In this document: piece by piece, positions 46,101 to 53,148 of the stretch
How the letters are laid out: each line of letters opens with the position of its first letter
How positions within the stretch are numbered: position 1 is the first letter of the stretch
Translations under genes and position numbers: made by a program
From: Nitrospirillum viridazoti CBAmc
Lineage (GTDB): Bacteria; Pseudomonadota; Alphaproteobacteria; Azospirillales; Azospirillaceae
NCBI RefSeq assembly: GCF_000730165.1
Contig: NZ_CP022112.1
Coordinates: 1,404,001-1,468,000 of the forward strand
DNA length: 64,000 nt
Reading direction: 5' to 3'
Notes under the pieces: generated by a model
What the model saw: the letters and a program-made list of their open reading frames with translations, nothing else
The model's database searches: none
Told to the model about the DNA's origin: nothing

Positions 46101-46199
46101 ACCCTGTTCGTCCTGCCGGCGGTCTATACCCTGCTGGCCAAGGACCACAAGGCGGCCGCCAGTTCACGCCGCCTGCGCGAGATCGCCGAGGTCGCCTGA
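43125..46199 (+). CDS. RND-family multidrug efflux pump (AcrB/MexI-like)
   Basis: 1024 residues, standard HAE1-RND length. Twelve TM segments with two large periplasmic loops. The proton-relay Asp pair is at residues 401-402 (AIGLVVDDAIVVVENVYRHLEEG, TM4). N-terminus MKFTDLFIKRPVLALVVSLLILLLG and C-terminal SKHGILLVEFANEMQ are typical. Exports hydrophobic compounds from inner membrane/periplasm through the adaptor. MexI/MuxB-like sequence style, but the substrate is not predictable. Ends with a textbook terminator. Confidence 0.94.
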   Translation: MKFTDLFIKRPVLALVVSLLILLLGLRSLSTLPIRQYPKLSSTTISITTVYPGATADLMQGFITTPIEQAVASADGIDYMTSNSVQGQSTVTVYVKLNYDPSQAMTDVIAKVQQVKYLIPKEANDPVITKSTGDTTAVMYLSFASKELPGSAISDYLTRVVQPLIATVDGVASADILGGQTFAMRLWLDPARMAARGVSADDVANALRNNNVQSAPGQVKGLFTVSNVTADTDLTSVDDFRRMVVKASGGAVVRLEDVASISLGAQNTNSAVMFSGLNAVFIGVQVTPTGNPLQMVQNVREKILPEIQRNLPPAIEMKVAYDATNFINASISEVEHTLIEAIGIVIVVIFLFLGSLRSVLIPVITIPLSLIGAFTLMLAAGFSLNLLTLLAMVLAIGLVVDDAIVVVENVYRHLEEGKTPVQAALVGAREIAGPVIAMTITLAAVYAPIGLLGGVTGALFREFAFTLAGSVIISGVVALTLSPMMASVLLPKGGDHTAFSRFIDRTFNGLANFYERRLTRALDYRPVVLVFAVVVLASIPYLYLHGRAELAPEEDQGILFSLFKGPQYANIDYTQHYAQQLDAAGGTLPEGRERFLISGTSGTSQGIAGVLLKPWGERDRPIQQSLAALQAAFNQVPGEKALVFNLPPLPGTTGGLPVQMVLNGTQGFPAIYEAMEKIKAAANASHKFLIVDSDLDYNTPVVRIHIDRSKANEMGVTMASIGDTLALMVGENYVNRFNLQGRSYEVIPQVPRIDRLTPDKLTRFYVTSVTGDQVPLSTFLRLEEGTDPNALTHYNQMNSATFQAVPMPGVSMGEAVAFLEDQVKQLPAGYSHSYLSQTRQFVEEGNQLAMTFGFALIVIFLVLAAQFESLRDPLVIMVSVPMSICGALIPLFIGITSINIYTQVGLVTLIGLISKHGILLVEFANEMQVKEGLGRREAILHAARVRLRPILMTTAAMVVGLLPLLIASGAGAASRFSIGLVVVTGMSIGTLFTLFVLPAVYTLLAKDHKAAASSRRLREIAEVA

Positions 46200-46225
46200 C
46201 GGCGCTTCAGCGGTGCTGAGTATGG

Positions 46226-46260
46226 AAACGGCCGGGGTCGCTCCCCGGCCGTTTTCTTTT
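46226..46260 (+). terminator. Rho-independent terminator of the RND operon
   Basis: 12-bp perfect stem AAACGGCCGGGG / CCCCGGCCGTTT (46226-46237, 46243-46254) with a 5-nt loop, continuing into TCTTTT, 27 bp after the pump stop codon. Confidence 0.92.
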
Positions 46261-46317
46261 GGAGGCACGGGCGGCCCTGGCCAAAGGTGAGCCCCCTTTT
46301 GCACCGGGCCGCCCGCG

Positions 46318-46346
46318 TTGACACAAGAACAAAAGCGGAACAGTAT
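46318..46346 (+). promoter_or_regulatory. Candidate promoter of the TIR gene
   Basis: Perfect -35 hexamer TTGACA (46318-46323), A-rich 17-bp spacer, poor -10 CAGTAT (46341-46346). About 107 bp before the preferred GTG start. The spacer is distinctly AT-richer than its surroundings. Confidence 0.4.
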
Positions 46347-46453
46347 CGGGGTGGGGGAACGGCGCGCCGCGCTGGCCGGCGGCCCCGTCGCGGTGGGACC
46401 GCATGCGCCAGCGCCCTGAAAATCCTTGGTTCTGGTATCGGCGGAGGCCTGCC

Positions 46454-46903
46454 GTGGTGCGCGTGTTCATGTCCTATTCCCACATCGACGAAGCCTTGCG
46501 CGACCGGCTGGAGGTGCATCTGGCGCCCCTGAAGCGCCAGGGCGTGGCCCTCTGGCACGACCGGCGCCTGCTGGCCGGCGACGCGCTGGAGGACGGCATC
46601 GGCGCGGCCCTGGCCGAGGCCGACGTGGTGTTGCTGCTGGTCAGTCCGGATTTCCTGGCGTCCTCCGCCTGCCATGACGGGGAGATGCAGCACGCGGTGG
46701 ACCGCCACCGGACGGGGCGCGCGCGCGTGATACCCGTCATCCTGCGGGCCTGCGACTGGCTGTCCACGCCGCTGCGCCACCTGCTGGCGGTGCCGCGCGA
46801 TGGCCGGCCGGTCACGCTGTGGCCCGACCAGGATCAAGCCCTGCACGAGGTGGCCGTGGCCATCCGCCGCGCGGTGCTGGAGCGCACGCCGCTCGCCAGC
46901 TGA
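46454..46903 (+). CDS. Stand-alone TIR-domain protein
   Basis: 149 residues from GTG 46454, chosen for the strong GGAGG site 6 nt upstream; ATG 46403 would add 17 basic/aromatic residues. The whole protein is one TIR domain: strand A VRVFMSYSHIDEALRD, BB-loop region LWHDRRLLAGDALEDGI, DVVLLLVSPDFLASSACHDGEM with the expected catalytic Glu77. Bacterial TIR domains commonly break down NAD+ or make cyclic-ADP-ribose signals. Most are fused to a sensor or sit in Thoeris-type operons; neither is seen here. It is convergent with a 75-aa gene. Confidence 0.85.
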   Translation: MVRVFMSYSHIDEALRDRLEVHLAPLKRQGVALWHDRRLLAGDALEDGIGAALAEADVVLLLVSPDFLASSACHDGEMQHAVDRHRTGRARVIPVILRACDWLSTPLRHLLAVPRDGRPVTLWPDQDQALHEVAVAIRRAVLERTPLAS

Positions 46904-46922
46904 CCCGCCGCCCCCTGGGGCC

Positions 46923-47150
46923 TTACTTCCTGGGGGAGGCGCCGCCGGTCAACACGACCGGCGTCCAGCCCCGGGCACGGCCGTTGTCGCGCAGTCGCAC
47001 GGCCGGCACGCCATCGCCGGCGCGATCCAAATCGACAATTTCTCGCAATCTGCGAGCCAAAATGGGATCGCCGGCGGCGTCCAGTTCATCGGCCGCGCGC
47101 TCCAGTTTGCGGCGGATTTCCTCGGCGTCGTAGTAGGTGATGTCTTCCAT
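46923..47150 (-). CDS. Small unknown protein (75 aa), convergent with TIR gene
   Basis: ATG 47150 with AGGTG about 6 nt upstream. N-terminal half strongly helical and charged (MEDITYYDAEEIRRKLERAA, then LARRLREIVDLDRAGDG), C-terminal half basic and Gly-rich (RLRDNGRARGWTPVVLTGG). No recognised family. Its stop is 19 bp from the TIR gene stop. Size and helical N-terminus would fit a regulatory or antitoxin-like partner, but the convergent orientation argues against a classical operon. Confidence 0.55.
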   Translation of the reverse strand: MEDITYYDAEEIRRKLERAADELDAAGDPILARRLREIVDLDRAGDGVPAVRLRDNGRARGWTPVVLTGGASPRK

Positions 47151-47320
47151 GGCGGCACCTGTGACCTTTGTACACATGCCATTAACGCAAAGTCCGTGCC
47201 GGTTCCGACCTAACCCTTGGGATGCGGCATCAAGCGACTGTCGCACTATGCACCCGGACGTGGTAGGCAAGGCCGTCCGCGAACGCTTCCAAGATCTTGG
47301 CCCCAGGAAATCCCCTCACG

Positions 47321-48346
47321 ATGTCCCCCGTCCTGGTCACCGGCAGCGCCGGGTTCATCGGCAACCACGTGGCGCTGGCCTTGCTGCGACGGGGCGTGGC
47401 GGTGGTGGGGCTGGACAACATGACTCCCTACTACGACGTGGCCTTGAAGGAGGCGCGGCTGGCCCGCCTGCGCCCCTTCCCCGGCTTCACTGAGGCGCGC
47501 ATCGACCTGGCGGACCGCGCCGCCGTGGCGGACCTGTTCCACACCCACCGCTTCGGCCGGGTGGTGCACCTGGCGGCCCAAGCCGGCGTGCGGTATAGCC
47601 TGGAGCATCCGGCCGCCTACGTGGACAGCAACCTGGTGGGTTTCGTCAATGTGCTGGAAGGGTGCCGGGCGGTCGCCTGCGCCCACCTGATCTACGCCTC
47701 CACCAGCTCGGTCTATGGCGCCAGCACCGCCATGCCCTTCAGCCCGCACGGGGGGGCTGACCACCCCATGACGCTCTACGCCGCCACCAAGCGCGCCAAT
47801 GAGCTGATGGCCCATTCCTACAGCCACCTGTTCCGCATACCCGTGACCGGCCTGCGGCTTTTCACCGTCTATGGCCCCTGGGGCCGCCCGGACATGGCGC
47901 TGTACAAGTTCGCGCAGGCCATCGTCGAGGGCCGGCCCATCGAGGTTTACGGCGAGGGGCGCATGCAGCGCGACTTCACCTACATCGACGACGTGGTGTC
48001 GGCCATCCTGGCCCTGCTGGACCGCCCGCCGGCCATCGACGCGGCCTGGACCGGCGCCCACCCCGATCCCGCCAGCAGCGGCGTCGCCCCCTATCGCCTG
48101 TACAACGTCGGCAGCGACCGCCCGGTGGAGTTGATGCGCTATGTCCGCCTGCTGGAGGAAAAGCTGGGTATGACGGCGGACATCCGCCTGTTGCCCATCC
48201 AGCCCGGCGACGTGCCCGCCACCTGGGCGGACATCGACGACCTGGCCCGCGACATCGGCTATGCCCCCGCCACGCCGGTGGAAGAGGGCGTGGCACGGTT
48301 CGTCGCGTGGTTCAAGGAGTATACGGCCGCCAGTCAGGCGGGCTGA
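47321..48346 (+). CDS. NAD-dependent epimerase, probable UDP-glucuronate 4-epimerase
   Basis: 341 residues from ATG 47321 (AGGA about 11 nt upstream). Extended SDR: VLVTGSAGFIGNHVALALL (NAD loop), STSSVYG with YAATKRANE (catalytic Ser-Tyr-Lys), GLRLFTVYGPWGRPDMAL and RDFTYIDDVV. The NMTPYYDVALKEARLARL segment near residue 35 is typical of UDP-glucuronate 4-epimerases (CapI/LpsL type), supplying UDP-galacturonate for surface polysaccharide. It lies near an AsnB-like amidotransferase gene, a common partner in exopolysaccharide loci. Confidence 0.9.
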   Translation: MSPVLVTGSAGFIGNHVALALLRRGVAVVGLDNMTPYYDVALKEARLARLRPFPGFTEARIDLADRAAVADLFHTHRFGRVVHLAAQAGVRYSLEHPAAYVDSNLVGFVNVLEGCRAVACAHLIYASTSSVYGASTAMPFSPHGGADHPMTLYAATKRANELMAHSYSHLFRIPVTGLRLFTVYGPWGRPDMALYKFAQAIVEGRPIEVYGEGRMQRDFTYIDDVVSAILALLDRPPAIDAAWTGAHPDPASSGVAPYRLYNVGSDRPVELMRYVRLLEEKLGMTADIRLLPIQPGDVPATWADIDDLARDIGYAPATPVEEGVARFVAWFKEYTAASQAG

Positions 48347-48362
48347 ACCGTCCAGCCGGCCG

Positions 48363-48379
48363 GCCGGGCTGAGCCCGGC
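48363..48379. terminator. Hairpin between convergent genes
   Basis: GCCGGGC-tga-GCCCGGC, 7-bp stem with a 3-nt loop between the stops of the epimerase (48346) and monooxygenase-like (48384) genes. No T-tract, so at most a weak bidirectional terminator. Confidence 0.45.
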
Positions 48380-48383
48380 GTCA

Positions 48384-48680
48384 TCAGGCGACCTCGACCG
48401 GGTTCAGCACCATGGACGTGCGCTCGGCCACGTCGTTGATCCTGGACAGATAGTTCTGGAAGTGGGCCGTCGCGCGGTGGGCGGCGATGGCGTCATTGTC
48501 CACATACAGCTCATCCAGCACGAAGCGGTTGGCGTCGGCCTGGTCCTGCCAAATGTCCCAGCGCAGGTTGCCCGGCTCGGCCCGCGAGGGCGCCACCATG
48601 CCGGCCAGCAGGGCCTTCAACTCGTCCAGCTTGCCCGGCCGGGCGATGAGGACGGCCGTGATCTTCACGCTATGGGTCAT
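48384..48680 (-). CDS. Antibiotic biosynthesis monooxygenase-fold protein (YgiN-like)
   Basis: 98 residues from ATG 48680 with GGAAAG 6 nt upstream; the frame continues upstream through a tandem repeat, which is not taken as coding. Dimeric ferredoxin-like ABM fold: VKITAVLIARPGKLDELKALL, EPGNLRWDIWQDQ, FVLDELYVDNDAIAAHRATAHFQNYL. Relatives act as quinol monooxygenases or dioxygen-handling accessory enzymes; substrate unknown. Follows the AsnB-like gene on the same strand. Confidence 0.85.
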   Translation of the reverse strand: MTHSVKITAVLIARPGKLDELKALLAGMVAPSRAEPGNLRWDIWQDQADANRFVLDELYVDNDAIAAHRATAHFQNYLSRINDVAERTSMVLNPVEVA

Positions 48681-48690
48681 GACGTTCTTT

Positions 48691-48742
48691 CCATTCTTGT
48701 TGCAGGGCCATTCTTGTTGCAGGGCCATTCTTGTTTACAGGG
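48691..48742. repeat. Three tandem copies of a 17-bp unit
   Basis: CCATTCTTGTTGCAGGG occurs twice exactly (48691-48707, 48708-48724) and once with changes (48725-48742, CCATTCTTGTTTACAGGG). On the minus strand each copy carries AACAAGAATGG. The block fills the gap between the AsnB-like stop and the ribosome site of the ABM gene, starting 11 bp from its ATG. Confidence 0.8.
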
Positions 48743-48762
48743 GGTGAGGGCGGGCGGGCCAT

Positions 48763-50691
48763 TCAGTCGGCGTGGGCCACCGTGGCTTTCCACGACAGAT
48801 ATGACAGCACGGTCCAGAGGCGCCCCGCATGGTCGTGGCGGCCGGAAAGATGCTGCCGCCACAGGGCGGCGGCCACCGGCGCCTGGATCAGGGCGTCGTC
48901 GGTGGCGCCATCGAGCAGGCTGGACGCCCAGTCGCGCAGGGGGCCGCGCAGCCAGGCACCCAACGGGGCCCCGAAGCCGGTCTTCGGTGCGGTGACGACA
49001 CCCGGCGGAAGACGATCGGCCAGCATCCGGCGCAGCATCCATTTGCCCCGTCCATCGCGCAGGCGCTGGTGTAGCGGCAGACGCAGGCCCCATTCCACCA
49101 CGCGCGGGTCCAGCAGGGGGGCCCGCGCCTCCAGGCCGGCGGCCATGCTGGCGCGGTCCACCTTGACCAAAACACCGTCCGGCAGATAGCGGGCAAGGTC
49201 GCGCAGCTGCAGGCGCAGGGCGGGGTCGGCGCCCCCCAGGGGCGTGACGGGCGCCAACGCCACGGGGGCGGCCGTCTCCAGCGCCAGGCCTGGGCGCAGG
49301 ATGGCGTCGGCCTTCATGCCCAGCATGGCGATGTAAGCCTGATCCTCGTCCGCCGCCGCCACGGCGCCCAGGAATTTGCCCACCTTGTCCGACGGCTGGC
49401 GCAAGTGGGGCCTCAGCAGATGGACGGCGCCGTCGATCCAGGCGTCGGGCACGGCGGCATCCAGACGGGCCAGGCCATGGCGCAGCCAAGCCGGCCGCCG
49501 CCGCCACCGGTCGATGGACCCCGCCCACAGGTGGCGGGAATAGCCGCCGAAGGCCTCATCCCCGCCATCACCGGACAGGGCCACCGTCACGTGGCGGCGC
49601 GCCAGACGGCACAGCAAGGCCGTGGGAATGGCGGAGATGTCGGCGAAAGGCTCGTCATACATGCCGGCCAGGTGGGGCACCAGGTCCACCACGTCCCCGG
49701 CGCCCACCCGCAGGGTGGTGTGGTCGGTGCCTAGGGCCCTGGCCGTTGCCTCGGCCGCGGCGGACTCGTCGAATTCCGCCTGGTCGAAGCCAATGGTGAA
49801 GCTGCGGATGGGGGTGGCGCTCTGCCCCTGCATCAGGGCCGCCACCAGGGCGCTGTCGATGCCGCCGGAGAGGAAGACGCCCAGCGGCACGTCCGACACC
49901 ATGCGCCGGCGGACCGCGTCGGTCAGCAGGTCGCCGGTCAGACGCAGGATCTCGGGATCCTCCAGCGTCAGCGGGGCGGCCAGGGCGCGGCGGGCGGCGT
50001 CCGCGACCGACCAGTAGGCCCGCGTCTCGGCACTGCCGTCGGCCGACACCGTCATGCAGGTGCCCGGCGGCAGTTGGTGGATGCCGGTGAAGGCCGTGCG
50101 CGGCGCCGGGATAAAGCCGTGGCGGAAATAGTCGGCCAGCGCCGCCTCATCCGGCACGACGCGATAGCCCAGCTCCGCCCGGATGGCTTTGAGCTCGGAC
50201 GCAAACAGCAGCACGCCATTGCTGAGCGACCAGTAGAGCGGCTTTTCCCCCAACCGGTCGCGCACCAGCAGCAGCCGGCGCTCATCCGCCAGCCAGATGG
50301 CCAGGCCGAACATGCCGTTGCAGGCGGCCAGCGCGCGGGCGGCACCCCAGCGCGCGATGGCTTCCACCAGCACCTCGGTGTCGGATTGGCCGCGGAAGAC
50401 CACGCCCTCCCCCACCAGCTGCTGGCGCAGGTCCTGGTAGTTGTAGATTTCGCCATTGAAGGCGACGGTGACGCGGCCGTCGGCCGACGTCATGGGCTGG
50501 TGGCCCAGGGGGGACAGGTCGATGATGGCCAGGCGGCGGTTGGCCAGGGCCACGCCCGCGGAATCATCCTGCCAGACGCCCCGGTCATCCGGCCCGCGAT
50601 GAGCCAAGCGGTCGATCATGACGCCCGCCTGGCGCGCCAACCGGGTGCCGTCCGCCCCGCCGAATACCCAAAGCCCCGCGATGCCGCACAT
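48763..50691 (-). CDS. Glutamine-hydrolysing asparagine synthetase-like amidotransferase (AsnB family)
   Basis: 642 residues. N-terminal class II glutaminase with Cys2 as nucleophile (MCGIAGLWVFGG), HRGPDDRGVW, NRRLAIIDLSPLGHQPM, FNGEIYNYQDLR. The synthetase domain has the ATP pyrophosphatase loop VFLSGGIDSALVAALM (about residue 265), ALSGDGGDEAFGGYSRH and KVDRASMAAGLEARAPLLDPRVVEW. Length and C-terminus fit the group found in exopolysaccharide clusters as well as true asparagine synthetase; the nearby UDP-glucuronate epimerase favours a polysaccharide role, which is inference. A bulged hairpin lies directly upstream of the start. Confidence 0.9.
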   Translation of the reverse strand: MCGIAGLWVFGGADGTRLARQAGVMIDRLAHRGPDDRGVWQDDSAGVALANRRLAIIDLSPLGHQPMTSADGRVTVAFNGEIYNYQDLRQQLVGEGVVFRGQSDTEVLVEAIARWGAARALAACNGMFGLAIWLADERRLLLVRDRLGEKPLYWSLSNGVLLFASELKAIRAELGYRVVPDEAALADYFRHGFIPAPRTAFTGIHQLPPGTCMTVSADGSAETRAYWSVADAARRALAAPLTLEDPEILRLTGDLLTDAVRRRMVSDVPLGVFLSGGIDSALVAALMQGQSATPIRSFTIGFDQAEFDESAAAEATARALGTDHTTLRVGAGDVVDLVPHLAGMYDEPFADISAIPTALLCRLARRHVTVALSGDGGDEAFGGYSRHLWAGSIDRWRRRPAWLRHGLARLDAAVPDAWIDGAVHLLRPHLRQPSDKVGKFLGAVAAADEDQAYIAMLGMKADAILRPGLALETAAPVALAPVTPLGGADPALRLQLRDLARYLPDGVLVKVDRASMAAGLEARAPLLDPRVVEWGLRLPLHQRLRDGRGKWMLRRMLADRLPPGVVTAPKTGFGAPLGAWLRGPLRDWASSLLDGATDDALIQAPVAAALWRQHLSGRHDHAGRLWTVLSYLSWKATVAHAD

Positions 50692-50698
50692 GGTTCCG

Positions 50699-50747
50699 CC
50701 CTGTGATTCCAGGATCCCCGGTGACGGGGATATCCAGGAATACAGGG
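50699..50747 (-). promoter_or_regulatory. Long bulged hairpin in the leader of the AsnB-like gene
   Basis: Arms pair as CCCTGT/ACAGGG, ATTCC/GGAAT, GGAT/ATCC and CCCC/GGGG (19 bp in four blocks with small bulges), loop GGTGAC. The base of the stem is 7 nt from the ATG, abutting the GGAA ribosome site. It could be a translational or attenuation element, or the terminator of the upstream chemoreceptor operon. Confidence 0.5.
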
Positions 50748-50810
50748 CGTTACCGGTCGCCCGCTAGCGAATTGCGCCGGCGGACACTCACGCTTTACGC
50801 GGCGCGCCCC

Positions 50811-52505
50811 TTAGGCGGCACGTAGCGAGGCGATGGCCTTCGACACGCTGGCGCTCAGCGCCGACGTCTCGGACCCCAGCACCTGGGAGGAGGACAGGAC
50901 GTCGTCACTGGAGCGGTGGGTGCTGTCGGCGATGGCCTGCAGGCCGGCCACGTTCTCCGCCACCACGGCCGTGCCCTGGGACGCCATCTGGACGTTGCGG
51001 GCGATCTCGCGGGTCGCGGCCTCCTGCTGTTCCACGGCGGCGGCGATGGCGGAGGAGATGGTGGTGATCTCGTTCACCGTCTGCTGGATGGCGGCGATGG
51101 CGGCGACCGCCTCGCGGGTGGCACCCTGCATGCTGGTGATCTGGCCGCCGATCTCCTCGGTGGCTTTCGCAGTCTGGGTCGCCAGGCTCTTGACCTCGCT
51201 GGCCACGACGGCGAAGCCCTTGCCGGCTTCACCCGCCCGCGCCGCCTCGATGGTGGCGTTCAGCGCCAGCAGGTTGGTCTGGCTGGCGATCTCGCTGATC
51301 AGGCGCACGACGGAGCCGATGCGGTCGCCCTGGTTCTGCAGCCGTTCCATCTGCTGGGTGCTTTCCTCCACCCGGACACGGGCGTTGGTGGCCATGGTGG
51401 CCGCACGGGTGACCTGGCCGCTGATCTCCCCGAAGGAGACGGACAGTTCCTCGGCGGCGCTGGCCACGGCCTGAACGTTGCCGTTGGCCTCGGTCACGGC
51501 GCGGTCGACCACGCTGGTCCGTTCCTGCCCCACCTGGGCCTGGTCGCTGAGGCCCCGGGCGTTGCCGGCCAGTTGCTGCACGGCGGCGTTCAGGCGTTCC
51601 ACCAGGCTGTGGACGGAGCTTTCCAGGCTGTCGGCAATGCGCAACGAGGCCTGGCGCTTCTCCGCTTCCGCCCGCTTCTCGGCCTCGGCCTGTTCCCGGG
51701 TCAGGCGGTCGCGGTCGGCCAAGTTGGCGCGGAAGACGGCCAGCGCGCCGACGATGGCGCCCAGCTCATCCTTGCGGGCCAGCGCCTCGATGTTCACGGC
51801 GGTGTCGCCGGCGGCCAGGGCCTCGGTGACACCGGAGATGCGGTCGATGGACCCCTTCAGCGCCCGCACAATAACGAAGGTGATGGCCGCCACACCCAAC
51901 GCCACCAGCAGCACGACGATGCCCGAGGTGGTCTGGGTGGACGCGGCGCTGGCTTCCATATTCTTGATGGCGGTGGCGGCCGTCGTGCGCTCTTCGCTCG
52001 CGGTCGCGTTCAGGCGGTCCTGCACGCCTTGCAGGCTGGCGCGCAGCGGCTCCAGGAAAGAGACGGCCGACTGGGCGTCGATGCCCAGCATGTCCTTCAC
52101 AAACCCCACCGGCTGGCCCAGCTTGTCGATGTCCTGACCCATCGTCGCCAAGTCCGTCTTCGCCTTGCCATCCGGCAGGCGTGCCTGCGCCCGCAACACG
52201 GCGTCCTTGGCTTTGCCCATGCGCTGGACCACGCCGTCCAGCAGGGCGACGGAGGCCTTGGTGTCGCCGCCGGCGGTGGCGGCGGCCAGGGCGTAATAGA
52301 GATCCTTGGTGGCGCCGTTCAGCTCGCTGGATGCGCTCAGCAATTCGGCGGTGGCCTCGAAACGGACCTCGCCCACATCCTTGGCGGTGGCGGTGATGCC
52401 GCCCACCACCTGGTGGGACGCGACGGCCATCGCCACCAGGGCCACCAGGCCGATGGCGGGGGCCGCGAACAGCTTCAACGCCATGGGAAGATCATCGAAC
52501 CGCAT
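50811..52505 (-). CDS. Transmembrane methyl-accepting chemotaxis protein
   Basis: 564 residues from ATG 52505 (AAAGGA 8 nt upstream); ATG 52514 is an alternative, and a longer frame to 52646 reads through a repeat. TM1 about residues 10-32, a helical periplasmic domain of about 150 residues, TM2 about 190-215, HAMP, then a long coiled coil with the signalling tip [38 protein letters not shown]. Third gene of the run TonB receptor, YfiR-like protein, chemoreceptor, so the periplasmic domain may read the state of the preceding two proteins. Confidence 0.9.
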   Translation of the reverse strand: MRFDDLPMALKLFAAPAIGLVALVAMAVASHQVVGGITATAKDVGEVRFEATAELLSASSELNGATKDLYYALAAATAGGDTKASVALLDGVVQRMGKAKDAVLRAQARLPDGKAKTDLATMGQDIDKLGQPVGFVKDMLGIDAQSAVSFLEPLRASLQGVQDRLNATASEERTTAATAIKNMEASAASTQTTSGIVVLLVALGVAAITFVIVRALKGSIDRISGVTEALAAGDTAVNIEALARKDELGAIVGALAVFRANLADRDRLTREQAEAEKRAEAEKRQASLRIADSLESSVHSLVERLNAAVQQLAGNARGLSDQAQVGQERTSVVDRAVTEANGNVQAVASAAEELSVSFGEISGQVTRAATMATNARVRVEESTQQMERLQNQGDRIGSVVRLISEIASQTNLLALNATIEAARAGEAGKGFAVVASEVKSLATQTAKATEEIGGQITSMQGATREAVAAIAAIQQTVNEITTISSAIAAAVEQQEAATREIARNVQMASQGTAVVAENVAGLQAIADSTHRSSDDVLSSSQVLGSETSALSASVSKAIASLRAA

Positions 52506-52676
52506 CACCTTCATCCTTTCACCAATCTTGGCCACCAGTCCTGGGCCGGGCTTGCACCCGTCGTCTTCAATTCCTGTGGCTTGAATTCCTGTGGACATGG
52601 TTCCCGGGGACGACGGCGGGATGGACGGCCCAACCCAGCCGCCCACCCCGCCATCCCGGGGCCCTGCCCTGGGTCC

Positions 52677-53135
52677 TTATTTTTCGGTGACCATCATCTT
52701 GAAGTTGGGGTCGAACTCGACGCCGGCGGCGCTTGCCGCCGCCTTGCTGACGTAGATGGTGACCTTCGGCGCCGTCTCGACGGCGATGACGCAGCCGCCG
52801 GCATCGACGCAGGCGACGTCGTTGCCCACGGTGACGGTGCCCTTGGCCAAGGCCTTCTTACCCTCAGCGGCGGAAGACACGAACACGGCGTAGGCGCCGG
52901 GAGCGGCGTCACCGGCGGCGACGGCGGCACCCGGCAGGGCCGCCTGCACCGCCGCCACGGGGGCGGCGCCGGCGGTCACCACCACCTTGGCGCCGGCGGG
53001 GGCCTTGGTGGTCAGGAAGCCGAGGGCCTTGGCGGCGATGGTCACCTGCTTGGCATCCATCTCCGCCGCACCGGCCAGGCCGGACACCGACAGGGCGGCG
53101 GCCAGCACGCCGGTCTTGAGGATCATGCTGTTCAT
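52677..53135 (-). CDS. Periplasmic protein resembling YfiR (DUF4154)
   Basis: 152 residues from ATG 53135 with a GGGGGGAAG ribosome site. Signal peptide about 1-24 (cleavage after AGAA). The mature protein is very Ala/Val-rich. The C-terminal half (VACVDAGGCVIAVETAPKVTIYVSKAAASAAGVEFDPNFKMMV) follows the YfiR pattern of a Gly-rich turn with two cysteines (Cys109, Cys115) and a final strand-helix. YfiR-family proteins are periplasmic and commonly encoded with this type of TonB receptor and a signalling protein. Thirteen bp separate it from the receptor gene. Family assignment is by pattern only. Confidence 0.6.
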   Translation of the reverse strand: MNSMILKTGVLAAALSVSGLAGAAEMDAKQVTIAAKALGFLTTKAPAGAKVVVTAGAAPVAAVQAALPGAAVAAGDAAPGAYAVFVSSAAEGKKALAKGTVTVGNDVACVDAGGCVIAVETAPKVTIYVSKAAASAAGVEFDPNFKMMVTEK

Positions 53136-53148
53136 TGGACTTCCCCCC

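Noticed and set aside
43140-46148. A roughly 1000-codon open frame antisense to the RND pump gene (and similar long antisense frames opposite the FtsX permease, TonB receptors and purC)
   Set aside because: In very GC-rich genes the antisense frames lack stops; products are Gln/His/Gly/Asp-rich low-complexity mirrors of the real proteins, with no domain or ribosome site.
46403-46453. Longer N-terminus for the TIR protein from ATG 46403
   Set aside because: The GTG at 46454 has a far better ribosome site and begins exactly at the first TIR strand; the extension is Arg/Trp-rich and unlike a domain.
48691-48742. Tandem 17-bp repeats considered as a CRISPR array
   Set aside because: Units are directly abutting without spacers, only three copies, no cas genes.
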